Assembly (NCBI RefSeq): GCF_900258045.1
Contig: NZ_OGVD01000004.1
Span: 744,001 to 808,000 of the forward strand
DNA from: Sphingorhabdus sp. EL138
Lineage (GTDB): Bacteria; Pseudomonadota; Alphaproteobacteria; Sphingomonadales; Sphingomonadaceae
Reading direction: 5' to 3'
DNA length: 64,000 nt
Below, one piece after another: positions 17,998 to 27,823 of this stretch. Within the stretch, counting starts at the first letter, position 1. The number at the start of each line of letters is the position of its first letter. The translations under genes and the position numbers were made by a program. The notes under the pieces are model-generated. The model saw nothing but the letters and a program-made list of their open reading frames with translations, did not search any database and had not been told where the DNA came from.

Positions 17998-18447
17998 ATG
18001 CCGTTGATACTGGATAATGAAGCCGCGACGTTGGCATTGGGAAAAAAGCTTGCGGAGGCCTTGCGGCCCGGTGACAAGATCGCTTTGACCGGCACGCTGG
18101 GGGCAGGGAAGACCACGCTGGCACGCGGCATATTGCGGGGGCTTGGCTTCGGCGATGATGTGCCGAGCCCGACCTTTGCCATTGTGCAGCAATATGATCT
18201 GCCGGAGGTCAGGATTCCGGTGGCGCATGTGGACTTCTATCGTATCGAGGAGCCTGATGAAGTTCAGGAACTTGGCCTGGATGATATCCTGATGGATGGT
18301 GCCATGATCGCGGAATGGCCGGACCGTATGCCGGCTTCTTTCTGGAGCGATGCGCTGCAGCTTACCCTTGAAATCGAAAATGATGACACTCGCCAGTTGA
18401 CTTGGACGGCTGGTCCCGCTTGGAAAGACAGATGGCCAATAACATGA
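17998..18447 (+). CDS. tsaE: tRNA threonylcarbamoyladenosine biosynthesis ATPase TsaE
   Basis: This 149-residue small P-loop ATPase works with TsaB/TsaD to attach threonylcarbamoyl to A37 of ANN-decoding tRNAs. The Walker A is GTLGAGKTT (residues 32-40). SPTFAIVQQY and HVDFYRIEEPDEV are the switch and Walker B regions, and MIAEWPDRMP is the conserved tail motif. It starts 22 bases after divL and its 3' end overlaps amgK by 16 bases, so it is part of the long plus-strand operon. Confidence 0.95.
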   Translation: MPLILDNEAATLALGKKLAEALRPGDKIALTGTLGAGKTTLARGILRGLGFGDDVPSPTFAIVQQYDLPEVRIPVAHVDFYRIEEPDEVQELGLDDILMDGAMIAEWPDRMPASFWSDALQLTLEIENDDTRQLTWTAGPAWKDRWPIT

Positions 18448-19424
18448 CACCGCCTGCAACGGCGCAGGATTTTCTGAACAATCATGGCTGGGGCGGCGCA
18501 GAGATTTTGCCCGTGGCGGGCGATGCGTCTTTTCGCCGGTATTTTCGAGTTGTTGCCGGTGACCGCAAGGCGATTTTGATGGACGCACCACCCCCGCATG
18601 AAGACCCGCGCCCGTTCATCCATATCGCACGCCACCTGAAAGCACAGGATTTCGCCGCGCCGGAAATTTTCGGCGAAGATCTCGACCACGGACTGGTTCT
18701 GCTGGAGGATTTTGGCGACCACCGGATGCGGGAGCATCTTGATCACCATCCTGAGGACGAAGAAGTAATCTATCGGCAAACAGTGGACCTGATAAAGGCG
18801 CTGCACGAGAAGCCGGCGGCCGACATAGCGCCTTACGACTGGGATCAATATCTGAGGGAAGTAAACTTGCTTCCGGATTGGTATTGCCCGGCGCAGGCAC
18901 TGGATGTGGACGCGGCGGGTTTTGTCGATGCCTGGCATGGAGTTTTGCAGCCGGTAATCGCATCCCAAAAATCGCCTGTAACAGTCCTTCGCGACTATCA
19001 TGCCGAAAACATCATGTTGCTGGATGACAATCGTCTGGGCCTGCTCGATTTTCAGGATGCACTGGCCGGGCACGCTGCTTATGATCTGGTGTCGATGTTG
19101 CAGGACGCGCGCCGCGATGTTTCGGACGATTTGGAGAAGGCGATGATCGACTATTATCTGGACGGGCAATCATCAGATAAAGCCGAACAATTTCGTAGCC
19201 ACTATGCGATTTTGGGAGCGCAGCGGAACACCAAGATCATCGGCATATTTACCCGGCTTTTTGTTCGTGATGGCAAGCCGCGTTATCTCGATTTTCTGCC
19301 TCGCATGTGGCGGTTGCTTGAAAAAGATCTGGCGCATCCGGATCTTGCACCGGTCGCGGACTGGTTTGACCGAAATATTCCGGCGGATATCCGCAACAAA
19401 CCGATTGCGGCATCGCAGGCATGA
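18432..19424 (+). CDS. amgK: N-acetylmuramate/N-acetylglucosamine anomeric kinase (aminoglycoside phosphotransferase fold)
   Basis: This 330-residue APH-fold kinase is predicted to phosphorylate the anomeric position of MurNAc and GlcNAc, the first step of the AmgK-MurU cell-wall recycling route. GDASFRRYFRV is the nucleotide loop. RDYHAENIMLL carries the catalytic Asp188, and LLDFQDA the metal-binding Asp206. The start at 18432 (MANNMTPP) is preferred because GGAAAG precedes it; an in-frame ATG lies ten codons upstream inside tsaE. The immediate neighbour murU (4-base overlap) supports the assignment over a generic phosphotransferase. Confidence 0.9.
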   Translation: MANNMTPPATAQDFLNNHGWGGAEILPVAGDASFRRYFRVVAGDRKAILMDAPPPHEDPRPFIHIARHLKAQDFAAPEIFGEDLDHGLVLLEDFGDHRMREHLDHHPEDEEVIYRQTVDLIKALHEKPAADIAPYDWDQYLREVNLLPDWYCPAQALDVDAAGFVDAWHGVLQPVIASQKSPVTVLRDYHAENIMLLDDNRLGLLDFQDALAGHAAYDLVSMLQDARRDVSDDLEKAMIDYYLDGQSSDKAEQFRSHYAILGAQRNTKIIGIFTRLFVRDGKPRYLDFLPRMWRLLEKDLAHPDLAPVADWFDRNIPADIRNKPIAASQA

Positions 19425-20137
19425 GCAAGGTTGAAACGGCAATGGTCATGGCGGCTGGCCTTGGCAAACGCATGCGCCCGCTGACCGCAACACGGCCCAA
19501 GCCGCTCGTCAAAGTGGCGGGCAAGGCGATGATCGACCATTGCCTCGACAAATTGTGGGAAGCGGGAGTGATGAAGGTTGTCGTCAACGCCCACTATCTG
19601 CCCGACGCGCTGGAAGCGCATCTCAAATCCGTCAATTATCCCTTTGACATCCGGATTTCCGACGAACGCGCGCAGTTGATGGAAACCGGTGGAGGACTGG
19701 TGCAGGCCGAGCCTCTGATTGATGAGGACCGGTTCTTTGCGATCAACAGCGACAATCTTTGGACCGATGGCCCTACTAACAGCCTGCAGCGGCTGGAAGA
19801 GCGGTGGAATGACGCGGAAATGGACGCGCTGCTGCTCCTGGTGCCGCAAACGTCTGCGCACAATTATAAGGGCGCCGGGGATTTCAAGCTTGATGACCAT
19901 GGCCGGGTGTCCCGCCGTCTGCCGGATCGTCAGGCGCCTTTTATTTACACTGGCATCCAGCTTCTATCAAAACGTCTGCTCCGCGATGCACCCGAGGGGC
20001 CGTTTTCGACCAATGTTTTGTGGGATCGTGCGATCGAAGAAGGGCGACTATTTGGACTGGTACATGAAGGCAGCTGGTTTGAAGTCGGATCGCCTGACGC
20101 AATCGCGCCAACGGAACAGGCGATGAGCCGTGCATAG
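19421..20137 (+). CDS. murU: N-acetylmuramate alpha-1-phosphate uridylyltransferase
   Basis: This 238-residue nucleotidyltransferase is predicted to make UDP-MurNAc from MurNAc-1-phosphate, which bypasses the fosfomycin-sensitive MurA step. The signature AAGLGKRMRPLT (11-22) and the RPKPLVKVAGKAMIDH stretch are typical of sugar-phosphate nucleotidyltransferases. ETGGGLVQAEP and the Asp of FFAINSDNLW supply the substrate and metal sites. Its ATG overlaps the amgK stop by four bases (ATGA). A generic mannose-1-phosphate guanylyltransferase label is possible, but the pairing with amgK makes MurU much more likely. Confidence 0.9.
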   Translation: MSKVETAMVMAAGLGKRMRPLTATRPKPLVKVAGKAMIDHCLDKLWEAGVMKVVVNAHYLPDALEAHLKSVNYPFDIRISDERAQLMETGGGLVQAEPLIDEDRFFAINSDNLWTDGPTNSLQRLEERWNDAEMDALLLLVPQTSAHNYKGAGDFKLDDHGRVSRRLPDRQAPFIYTGIQLLSKRLLRDAPEGPFSTNVLWDRAIEEGRLFGLVHEGSWFEVGSPDAIAPTEQAMSRA

Positions 20138-20143
20138 TCCCGC

Positions 20144-23143
20144 ATGAGCAAGCGGCTTCAGCCCGCCATTTACAATATCGCCGCGCATGGCGGCTTTGCC
20201 GATGCCCTTGCACAGGGTTTGATTGACCGGTTTGCCAAAGACCCATTAGGTTTGGCACGGGGTCTCATAATCCTACCCAATAATCGGGCGCGCCGTGCCG
20301 TCCATGATGCTTTCGTTAGGCTCAGCGAAGACGGGCTGTTGTTACCGCAAATGGCGGTGATTGGTGATCTCGAGCTGGACGAATCCATCGGAGTTGCACT
20401 GGATCGGGGCGAGCTGGCTCTCGACATAGCACCAGCAGTGGATCCGCTGGATCGCCTGCTGGTGCTGGCCCAGCTGATTGAAAGGGAAAGTGCGGCGAAG
20501 GGCAGGGCTTTATTGTCCAAGGAAGCACTGCGGCTGGCGCGCGAATTTGCCCGGACGCTGGATCAACTGACGGTCGAGGAAATCGCACTCAAGGATCTTT
20601 TTGATATTGATGTGGAACCAGAACTGTCCGGTCATTGGCAGGATGCGCTCGCGTTTTTTCGCGTGATTACCGAGAAATGGCAGGCAAAGCTGACGGATAT
20701 GGGCGCCGTGGATGAAGCTGCGCGGCGCAATGCCCTGTTCGATCAAACTGTGAAGGCATGGAAAACGGCCCCACCCAATCATTTTGTGGTCGCTGCTGGT
20801 ATCACCACCTCCGCTCCGGCCATTGCGCGTTTCCTGAGGGCCATTGCTTTCCTGCCTGAAGGAATGGTGGTGCTGCCGGACCTCGATATGGTCATGGCCG
20901 ATGAAGAATGGGGCATGCTTGGCCCGTTTCAACCCGATGCCGAGACTGGCAAGGTGGAACGTGCGCAGGAAACCCATCCGCAATATCACATGAAACTGCT
21001 GCTCGAACGCATGTCGATTGCGCGCGGCGAGATCATGCGCTGGCCAAGGACAGGGACCAGCGGAGCGGCGGCAAAGCGCAGCCGGGCACTCAGCAATGCC
21101 TTTGCTATCCCGAAGCTGACATCGCGCTGGCAGTCGCTGGATAGTGATGAACGCAGTCTGGCCGGTGTGCAGACAGCGGAAGCGCGCAACAGTGCCGAAG
21201 AGGCGCAGATTATTGCGCTGTTGGCGCGTGAGGCGTTGGAGACACCGGAACGCCGCGTTGCGATAATTACACCGGATCGCGCATTGGCAGGCCGGATTTC
21301 GGCGCATCTCGAGCGCTGGATGATTGCGGCAGACGATACAGCGGGACAGCCGTTGTCCAAAAAACCGGAAGGCATATTCTTCCTGGCCTTGCTGTCCGCC
21401 GCAACAGACGGATTTCCTCCGGCTGAGTTTCTCGCATTGCTGAAACATCCGTTGGTGCGGGCAGGGGAAGGACGTTTGGACTGGCTTGCCCAGGTTCGTA
21501 AACTGGACCTGTTAATGCGCGGTCCCCGGCCAGCGCCGGGATTGGCTGGAATTGACAGCCTGTTCCAAAGTGAAGATCGCCGCACCAAAAGCCTGCGAGA
21601 CAATTTGCGTCCGTGGTGGACAGATGTGCGGGCAATATTTGCACCAGCGGCCACAGCCTTGAGTGGAGCCATGAACTGGACCGAGATGCTGGCAGAAGTC
21701 CGTCAATTGGCGGACTTGCTGACCAACGGCCAGGTCTGGGCCGGACCGGCAGGCCGCCAACTGGCTGACTTTCTTTCCGATATGGAAGATCGCGCAGCCT
21801 TGGGACCGATGAAGATCCAGGCACCCGAGATTGCCGGATATTTTGAGACCTTTTTGGCCGATATGCCCGTGCGTCCCCCTTATGGCGGACATCCTCGCAT
21901 CGCGCTCTACGGCCTGCTCGAAGCGCGGTTGCAACAGGCGGATCTGGTTATCTGCTGTGGTCTCAACGAAGGCAGTTGGCCTCAGGCGATAACGCCCGAT
22001 CCATGGTTGGCACCGATGGTGCGGAAATCCCTGGGACTGCCTGCGCAAGAACGGCAAATTGGTCTGTCCGCGCATGACCTGGTTGGCGCGATGGGCGCGC
22101 GCAATGTTATTCTCACGCGGGCCCAGCGTGACGGGTCTGGCCCGGCCATTGCCTCGCGCTTCCTGCTCCGCCTGAAAGCGATGTGCGGCCCCAATCTGAA
22201 AGAGCATCCCGTCGCTCGGCAATGGGCGACGCGCATCGATCAGCCGGAGGAGTACATCCGGATCGAACAGCCAGCACCCGAGCCAACTGCGGATCAGCGG
22301 TTGGTGAAGTTATCGGTCACAGATGTAGACCGGTTGATTGCTGACCCCTTCGCTTTTTACGCAGCCAAAATCATGCGCCTGGGCACGCTCGATATGATCG
22401 ATGCGGAGCCAAGTCCGGCATGGCGCGGATCGATTATCCATGACATTCTCGACAAATGGGCGAAAGAGGATGGCTATGATCCTGACGCTCTGAAACGACG
22501 CGCTGAAGGCTTCTTGAATGAGCGCTCTTCGCATCCCCTGATGCGCACTTTATGGGCGCCGCGTTTGATGGAAGGTCTGTTATGGATTGCCGATACTGTG
22601 GCGCAGCAGCGCGCAGGCGGGCGCGGGCCGCTGAAGTCTGAACAGAAGGGTGTTGCACGCATAGCTGGTGTCGATCTTTTTGGAATAGCCGACCGTATCG
22701 ATCGCATGGCCGACAGCAGACTTGCCATTGTCGACTATAAAACCGGCGGCCCACCGTCCAACAGAGCCGTGAAAGAAGGGTTCGCATTACAACTCGGCCT
22801 GCTGGGGGCTATCGCCGAAAAAGGCGACTTTGGCGGTCTTTCCGGCAAAACAGGCGGCTTTGAATATTGGTCACTGGCAAAGCAGGGCGGCAAAAACAGC
22901 TTTGGTTATATTGCGACGCCGACCAACCCGCGCAGTCCCGACAAGATAGAAGCTGATCAGATGGTCGATCATGCTGTGACGGAATATACCAAGGCGGTGA
23001 ACAGCTATATCCATGGCGATGAGCCTATGGTGGCAAAGCTCCATCCGGAATATGCGCCTTACGCGGACTATGATCAGTTGATGCGGTTTGAAGAGTGGTA
23101 CGGCCGCGCCGACGTGTTGGAGCAGGGAGGCGAGCATGAGTGA
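20144..23143 (+). CDS. addB: Double-strand break repair protein AddB
   Basis: This 999-residue subunit of the alphaproteobacterial AddAB helicase-nuclease resects broken ends for RecA loading. The N-terminal region is an inactivated helicase-like fold (LARGLIILPNNRARRAVHDAF). The C-terminal nuclease has the PD-(D/E)XK core in AIVDYKTGGPPS, preceded by the GSIIHDILDKWA helix. It starts 6 bases after murU and overlaps addA by 8 bases. The alphaproteobacterial AddB type lacks the full iron-sulfur cysteine set of Bacillus AddB, and none is evident here. Confidence 0.93.
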   Translation: MSKRLQPAIYNIAAHGGFADALAQGLIDRFAKDPLGLARGLIILPNNRARRAVHDAFVRLSEDGLLLPQMAVIGDLELDESIGVALDRGELALDIAPAVDPLDRLLVLAQLIERESAAKGRALLSKEALRLAREFARTLDQLTVEEIALKDLFDIDVEPELSGHWQDALAFFRVITEKWQAKLTDMGAVDEAARRNALFDQTVKAWKTAPPNHFVVAAGITTSAPAIARFLRAIAFLPEGMVVLPDLDMVMADEEWGMLGPFQPDAETGKVERAQETHPQYHMKLLLERMSIARGEIMRWPRTGTSGAAAKRSRALSNAFAIPKLTSRWQSLDSDERSLAGVQTAEARNSAEEAQIIALLAREALETPERRVAIITPDRALAGRISAHLERWMIAADDTAGQPLSKKPEGIFFLALLSAATDGFPPAEFLALLKHPLVRAGEGRLDWLAQVRKLDLLMRGPRPAPGLAGIDSLFQSEDRRTKSLRDNLRPWWTDVRAIFAPAATALSGAMNWTEMLAEVRQLADLLTNGQVWAGPAGRQLADFLSDMEDRAALGPMKIQAPEIAGYFETFLADMPVRPPYGGHPRIALYGLLEARLQQADLVICCGLNEGSWPQAITPDPWLAPMVRKSLGLPAQERQIGLSAHDLVGAMGARNVILTRAQRDGSGPAIASRFLLRLKAMCGPNLKEHPVARQWATRIDQPEEYIRIEQPAPEPTADQRLVKLSVTDVDRLIADPFAFYAAKIMRLGTLDMIDAEPSPAWRGSIIHDILDKWAKEDGYDPDALKRRAEGFLNERSSHPLMRTLWAPRLMEGLLWIADTVAQQRAGGRGPLKSEQKGVARIAGVDLFGIADRIDRMADSRLAIVDYKTGGPPSNRAVKEGFALQLGLLGAIAEKGDFGGLSGKTGGFEYWSLAKQGGKNSFGYIATPTNPRSPDKIEADQMVDHAVTEYTKAVNSYIHGDEPMVAKLHPEYAPYADYDQLMRFEEWYGRADVLEQGGEHE

Positions 23144-26100
23144 CACGCCAACGCTTTTTCCGCTGGCCGACAAACAGAATGAGGCGGTGCAGCCGGATGA
23201 CAATATCTGGCTGAGTGCATCTGCTGGTACTGGCAAAACACAGGTGCTGACCGCACGGGTTTTCCGGCTTTTGCTCCGCGAAAATGTGAATCCGGAACAT
23301 ATATTATGCCTGACCTTCACCAAGGCAGGGGCGGCTGAAATGGCGGACCGGATCCACCGGCAACTGGCCAGTTGGGTGCGGCTTGATGATACGAAACTGG
23401 CCGCCGATCTTTCCGCCATCGGCGCGCCGGTTGACCCCGCGACACGGGAATATGCACGTACCTTGTTCGCCCGTGTGCTGGACGCGCGCGGTGGCGGTCT
23501 CAGGATCATGACCATCCACAGCTTCTGCCAGACGTTGCTCGCGAGCTTTCCGGAAGAGGCCGAGATTCCGGCACTGTTCAAACCGATTGAAGAACGCGAC
23601 CAGAAGATATTGGCGCGCCAGGCGCTGGGCGATTTGCTGCTGGACGAAGAGGCGGCGGGCAATACCGCAATCATTCAGGCGATACAGGCGCTCAGCGTGC
23701 GGATGGGTGAAGAGGAAGCCGAAAAATATCTGATGACCTGCGCGTCCAAGGCCGATGCTATGGAAAGCCTGCCGAGCGGCGTGCTTCCTTTCGTTCGCGG
23801 ATTGCTGGGGCTGCCGGTTGATGGCGATGCGCAAAGCTGGCTTGAGCAGCGGTGCAGCGATGAGGCCTTTGATATCACGGCGTTGCAGAACATGGCGGAT
23901 GCACTGGCCAGTTGGGGCACCAAGACGGCGACCGGGTATATCGAAAAAATTCGTACATGGATCGCCGCCAGTCCTGTCGATCGGGCAGAAACATTGCCCG
24001 AGCTCCATAAAATCTGGGCAAAGGCCGATGGCGAGTGGCGCTCGGTGCCAAAGGGGTTGGATAAGGCCGCACCGCATTATCATGAACTTAGCGTCGATAT
24101 GTACGATCATTGCCGCCAGTTGATCGAGACGAAGGTGCTGTTTGATTATGCCGATCTGTTTGTAGGGGCGCTGAATGCTGGTCGCGGTTTTTATTATCGC
24201 TATCGGGATGCAAAGAAACTGCAGGGCGTGGTTGATTTTGATGATATGATCCGGATGACCGCCAAGTTGCTCAACCAGGGCAATATGGCCGAGTGGATTC
24301 GCTACAAGCTCGACCAACGCACCGACCACATACTGGTCGACGAAGCACAGGACACCAATCTCGCCCAGTGGGATATTGTCCGGGCGCTGGCAGGAGAGTT
24401 TTTCGCCGGTCTGGGCGCGAATGCTGATAAAATTCGGACATTGTTTACCGTCGGCGACTTCAAGCAGGCGATTTTTGGCTTTCAGGGAACCAGCCCGCAT
24501 AATTATGTCAAAGCGCGTGACGATTTCTTTGCACGGGCAGGGGCGTCGGAACGGCCCTTCAGTGACTTGTCACTGGACCGCAGTTTTCGATCCACGCCGC
24601 CAGTGCTGGAGGTAGTCGACAAGGTACTGGAACATGTCGGGGAAAAGGAACTTGGTCTGGATAAGGCCATACCATCCCATCAGAGCCACTATGCGGGCGA
24701 GCCGGGAAGCGTAACGACATGGAGGCCCGTTGCCCATGGCGCGGTTAGCAATACGGATGATGACGAAACGTGGCTAAGTGATGAAAAACGGGTTTTTGCC
24801 CAAAGGCTTGCGATTCAGCTTAAGGAATGGCTCTCGCCGGAAACAGCGCTTTGGCTGAACCGCGAGAATCGACCGCTTGAACCCAAAGATATCATGATCC
24901 TGGTCAGCAAGCGCGATGACCTCAGCGCCCTAATCGTGGCGCGGCTCTTTGCTGAAAATGTTCCCGTCGCGGGTATCGACCGGATCCGCCTCAACCAACC
25001 GCTGGTGGTGCAGGATCTGCTGGCCGCGATCCGTTTTGTCTTGCAACCGGAAGATGACCTAAATCTGGCATCACTGCTGGTGTCTCCGCTTCTGGGCTGG
25101 TCGCAGGACGATCTGCTGGAACGCGGTTACCGGGGAGAGGAACATAAGGACAAAAGCCTGTGGGAATATCTGCGGACTCAAGACCGACTGAAACAGCATG
25201 TCGAGCCTTTACGCGTGCTGTTGAATATGGCGGATTTCAATACGCCTTATCAGTTTCTGGAAACCATCGTTTCCGGCCCGATGCAGGGACGCAAGAAACT
25301 GACAGCACGCCTTAGTCACGCGGCGCTCGACCCACTCGAGGAGTTGCTCAATACCGCGCTGGCCTTTGAGCAGGGCCATATTCCGACCTTGCAGGGCTTT
25401 CTCGACTGGTTTGATCGCGGGGATGTTGAAATCAAGCGGGATCAGCTGGAAGGCGGGAATGAAGTCCGCCTGATGACCGTCCATGGGGCCAAGGGTCTGC
25501 AAGCACCTCTCGTCATTCTTGCCAACGCGACATTTGACCCGGCGAACAAGAAAAGCGGCGGCTTTGATATCCCGGACCCGACGCGACCGGATGATGACCT
25601 CGAATATCCTGTCGTACAGGTTCGCAAAGCCGAACGTATCGGATTGCTGGACGCCTATGCCACTGTGGCAGATGCCCGGGAACGGGAAGAGCATTGGCGT
25701 TTGCTCTATGTCGCCATGACCCGCGCGGAGGAACATCTCGTCGTCACCGGGATATTGGGACCAAAAGCCAAAGGTGTCGTGCCGGAGTCCAGTTGGTATC
25801 ACGCTGTGGAGCATGGCTTGACTGCGTTGGGAACGGAGCAAACGGATTCCGTGCGCTGGATTGCCGAGCGAACATATACGGGGCCTGATGCACCGGACAA
25901 AGCCGGACGAAGGACCAAGGCCGCCGAGCCGTTACCAGATGAAGAGCAGGCCGCCTTGCCAGAATGGTTATTTGCACCAGCCCCAAAAGAGGCCCGGCCG
26001 CCGCGGCCTTTGACGCCGTCGGATATGGGCCCGGACGATGCTGCGAACCCGCCACCGGCAAAGGCGATGCGCGATGCGGCCGAACGCGGCAAACTGCTCC

Positions 26101-26594
26101 ATAGCCTGTTCGAGCGACTGCCCGATATTGCGCCTGAAAACCGAGCGGATGTCGCCGGCCGCTGGCTCGCCAAGCAAAAACAGGTCAGTGATCCGGCAGA
26201 GCGTCGGGCGCTTATTGAGACGGTGTTGTCAGTCTTGGGCAATCCCGCATGGTCAGAGCTGTTCTCTCCCGGCAGCTTTGCCGAGGCCCCGATCGCGGCC
26301 GTGGTTGACGAGCATGTGATTTCGGGCACCGTTGACCGTCTTTTGATCACTGATGATTTGATCACCGTCATTGATTTCAAAACGGGGCGCGCAGTGCCCA
26401 AAGAACCTGCCAATGCGCCTTTGTCTTATCTGCGCCAAATGGCTACATATCTCACTGCACTTGAAAAGATTTTCCCCGGACGCCCCACTAAAGCCGCCCT
26501 GCTGTACACGCATGGTCCCACCCTGCTGGAGCTTTCCGACGATCTGATCGCACGGCATAAGCCCAGCAACAAGCCAAGCTTTGAGCGCCCATGA
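23136..26594 (+). CDS. addA: Double-strand break repair helicase AddA
   Basis: This 1152-residue UvrD-type 3'-5' helicase with a C-terminal nuclease is the partner of AddB. The Walker A is SASAGTGKTQVLTARV. Motif Ia is CLTFTKAGAAEMADRI and motif II is LVDEAQDTNLAQWDIV. Motifs III/IV are FTVGDFKQAIFGFQG and LDRSFRST, and motif V is VHGAKGLQAPLVIL. The nuclease core is TVIDFKTGR near residue 1080. The ATG at 23136 has GGGAGG before it and overlaps addB, so the frame's upstream ATG at 23088 is not used. trxA follows after 78 bases. Confidence 0.95.
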   Translation: MSDTPTLFPLADKQNEAVQPDDNIWLSASAGTGKTQVLTARVFRLLLRENVNPEHILCLTFTKAGAAEMADRIHRQLASWVRLDDTKLAADLSAIGAPVDPATREYARTLFARVLDARGGGLRIMTIHSFCQTLLASFPEEAEIPALFKPIEERDQKILARQALGDLLLDEEAAGNTAIIQAIQALSVRMGEEEAEKYLMTCASKADAMESLPSGVLPFVRGLLGLPVDGDAQSWLEQRCSDEAFDITALQNMADALASWGTKTATGYIEKIRTWIAASPVDRAETLPELHKIWAKADGEWRSVPKGLDKAAPHYHELSVDMYDHCRQLIETKVLFDYADLFVGALNAGRGFYYRYRDAKKLQGVVDFDDMIRMTAKLLNQGNMAEWIRYKLDQRTDHILVDEAQDTNLAQWDIVRALAGEFFAGLGANADKIRTLFTVGDFKQAIFGFQGTSPHNYVKARDDFFARAGASERPFSDLSLDRSFRSTPPVLEVVDKVLEHVGEKELGLDKAIPSHQSHYAGEPGSVTTWRPVAHGAVSNTDDDETWLSDEKRVFAQRLAIQLKEWLSPETALWLNRENRPLEPKDIMILVSKRDDLSALIVARLFAENVPVAGIDRIRLNQPLVVQDLLAAIRFVLQPEDDLNLASLLVSPLLGWSQDDLLERGYRGEEHKDKSLWEYLRTQDRLKQHVEPLRVLLNMADFNTPYQFLETIVSGPMQGRKKLTARLSHAALDPLEELLNTALAFEQGHIPTLQGFLDWFDRGDVEIKRDQLEGGNEVRLMTVHGAKGLQAPLVILANATFDPANKKSGGFDIPDPTRPDDDLEYPVVQVRKAERIGLLDAYATVADAREREEHWRLLYVAMTRAEEHLVVTGILGPKAKGVVPESSWYHAVEHGLTALGTEQTDSVRWIAERTYTGPDAPDKAGRRTKAAEPLPDEEQAALPEWLFAPAPKEARPPRPLTPSDMGPDDAANPPPAKAMRDAAERGKLLHSLFERLPDIAPENRADVAGRWLAKQKQVSDPAERRALIETVLSVLGNPAWSELFSPGSFAEAPIAAVVDEHVISGTVDRLLITDDLITVIDFKTGRAVPKEPANAPLSYLRQMATYLTALEKIFPGRPTKAALLYTHGPTLLELSDDLIARHKPSNKPSFERP

Positions 26595-26615
26595 AAATCC
26601 TTTTCGGGCAGAGAC

Positions 26616-26644
26616 TTGAGCAATGGGCTGTGCGGGCCTAGATT
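26616..26644 (+). promoter_or_regulatory. Putative trxA promoter
   Basis: TTGAGC (26616-26621) and TAGATT (26639-26644) are separated by 17 bases, 29 bases before the trxA start codon. This is a reasonable sigma-70-type match in the only gap of the divL-trxA run, so trxA may have its own promoter besides read-through from addA. Confidence 0.4.
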
Positions 26645-26672
26645 ATATTCAAACAAGCAAAGGAGATTCCCT

Positions 26673-26999
26673 ATGGCTACCAAAGCAATTACTGACGAGA
26701 GTTTTGAACAAGATGTCCTGAAAGCCGACGGCCCCGTGCTTGTTGACTTCTGGGCAGAATGGTGCGGCCCCTGTAAGATGATCGGCCCAGCGCTGGAAGA
26801 AATCAGCGACGAATTGGGCGAGCAAGTGACCATCGCCAAGCTCAACATCGATGACAGCCCGGATGCACCCGGAAAATACGGCGTGCGCGGCATTCCGACA
26901 ATGATACTGTTCAACAATGGTGAACCGGTTGAAACCAAAGTCGGTGCGGCGCCAAAGAGTCAGCTGAAATCATGGCTGGAAGAAAGCCTACCCGCTTAA
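26673..26999 (+). CDS. trxA: Thioredoxin
   Basis: This 108-residue cytoplasmic disulfide reductant has the active site [13 protein letters not shown] with Cys31 and Cys34, and the cis-proline segment GIPTMILF. Length and sequence are those of the main housekeeping thioredoxin. The ATG at 26673 follows a clear AAGGAGA ribosome-binding site; the frame's earlier ATG is ignored. It ends the plus-strand repair/recycling run and converges with the inositol-monophosphatase-family gene, leaving only 11 bases between stops. Confidence 0.96.
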   Translation: MATKAITDESFEQDVLKADGPVLVDFWAEWCGPCKMIGPALEEISDELGEQVTIAKLNIDDSPDAPGKYGVRGIPTMILFNNGEPVETKVGAAPKSQLKSWLEESLPA

Positions 27000-27010
27000 T
27001 ACTGGTCAGC

Positions 27011-27823
27011 TCAATCGGTAAAAACATCCCCCAGAAGCTCGGCGGCCTCATCCCATAGTTTGGGCGATGAGGCCCCGAGCAAACCGGTTTTGCGATCTGC
27101 AGGCCGATAGGCGTCGCCGTTCCAGCGTGCCGCTTTCCCGCCCGCTTCATTCAGGAACAATATCCCCGCCGCATGATCCCAGGGCAGGCTGCGTTCAAAG
27201 GTTGAAATGTGGTTCGTACCCAGCGCCAGTCGGGGATATTGTTCCGCCGCACAGCGCGGAATATCGACAATCTCATAATGTCCGTCAGCCGCGAGAAGAA
27301 GCTTGTCACGTTGCTGTGACGTCATGAAGCCAGTGGCAAGAGCGGCTATGGGTTTTCCGTCTGGATCGACTGATACGCTAAGCTTTTCACCATTGATAAA
27401 GGCACCTTGCCCCTTCGCAGCATAGCAAAGCCGGTCTTGCAGAGGATCATAGAGCCAGCCAGCGACAGTCTCATTTTCCTGCGACAGCGCGACAATCATT
27501 CCAAAAGGCGGTTTACCTGCTGCAAAATTTCCGGTTCCATCAATCGGGTCGATAATCCAGGTCTGCTTGTCAGCCAGATGATCCATGACCGATGGGTCGG
27601 CGGCGCTGGCTTCCTCACCCACAATAGCTGCATCGGGCAGGAGAGTACCCAATTTTTCGCTGAGCATCTCTTCGCTCAGCCTGTCAGCCACGGTTACCAG
27701 ATCGCCGGGTGCCTTTTCCTCAATATCGGCGGTTTTGAGGTTCTGATAATGTGGGAGTACGACCTCTTTCGCTACATCCTTTAGGATATCCTGCACCGGC
27801 AGATGAAGGCTGGAATGGCTCAT
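27011..27823 (-). CDS. Inositol monophosphatase family protein (HisN/SuhB-like)
   Basis: This 270-residue lithium-sensitive-type phosphatase binds metal through GEE (69-71), DPIDGT (92-97) and PWDHAAG (Asp216). Substrates in this family include inositol phosphate, histidinol phosphate and 3'-phosphoadenosine phosphate, and sequence alone does not decide. It is the last gene of a three-gene minus-strand operon (argJ, GST, phosphatase) and overlaps the GST stop by four bases (ATGA). Its place behind argJ slightly favours an amino-acid-biosynthesis role such as histidinol phosphatase, but this is speculation. Confidence 0.85.
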   Translation of the reverse strand: MSHSSLHLPVQDILKDVAKEVVLPHYQNLKTADIEEKAPGDLVTVADRLSEEMLSEKLGTLLPDAAIVGEEASAADPSVMDHLADKQTWIIDPIDGTGNFAAGKPPFGMIVALSQENETVAGWLYDPLQDRLCYAAKGQGAFINGEKLSVSVDPDGKPIAALATGFMTSQQRDKLLLAADGHYEIVDIPRCAAEQYPRLALGTNHISTFERSLPWDHAAGILFLNEAGGKAARWNGDAYRPADRKTGLLGASSPKLWDEAAELLGDVFTD

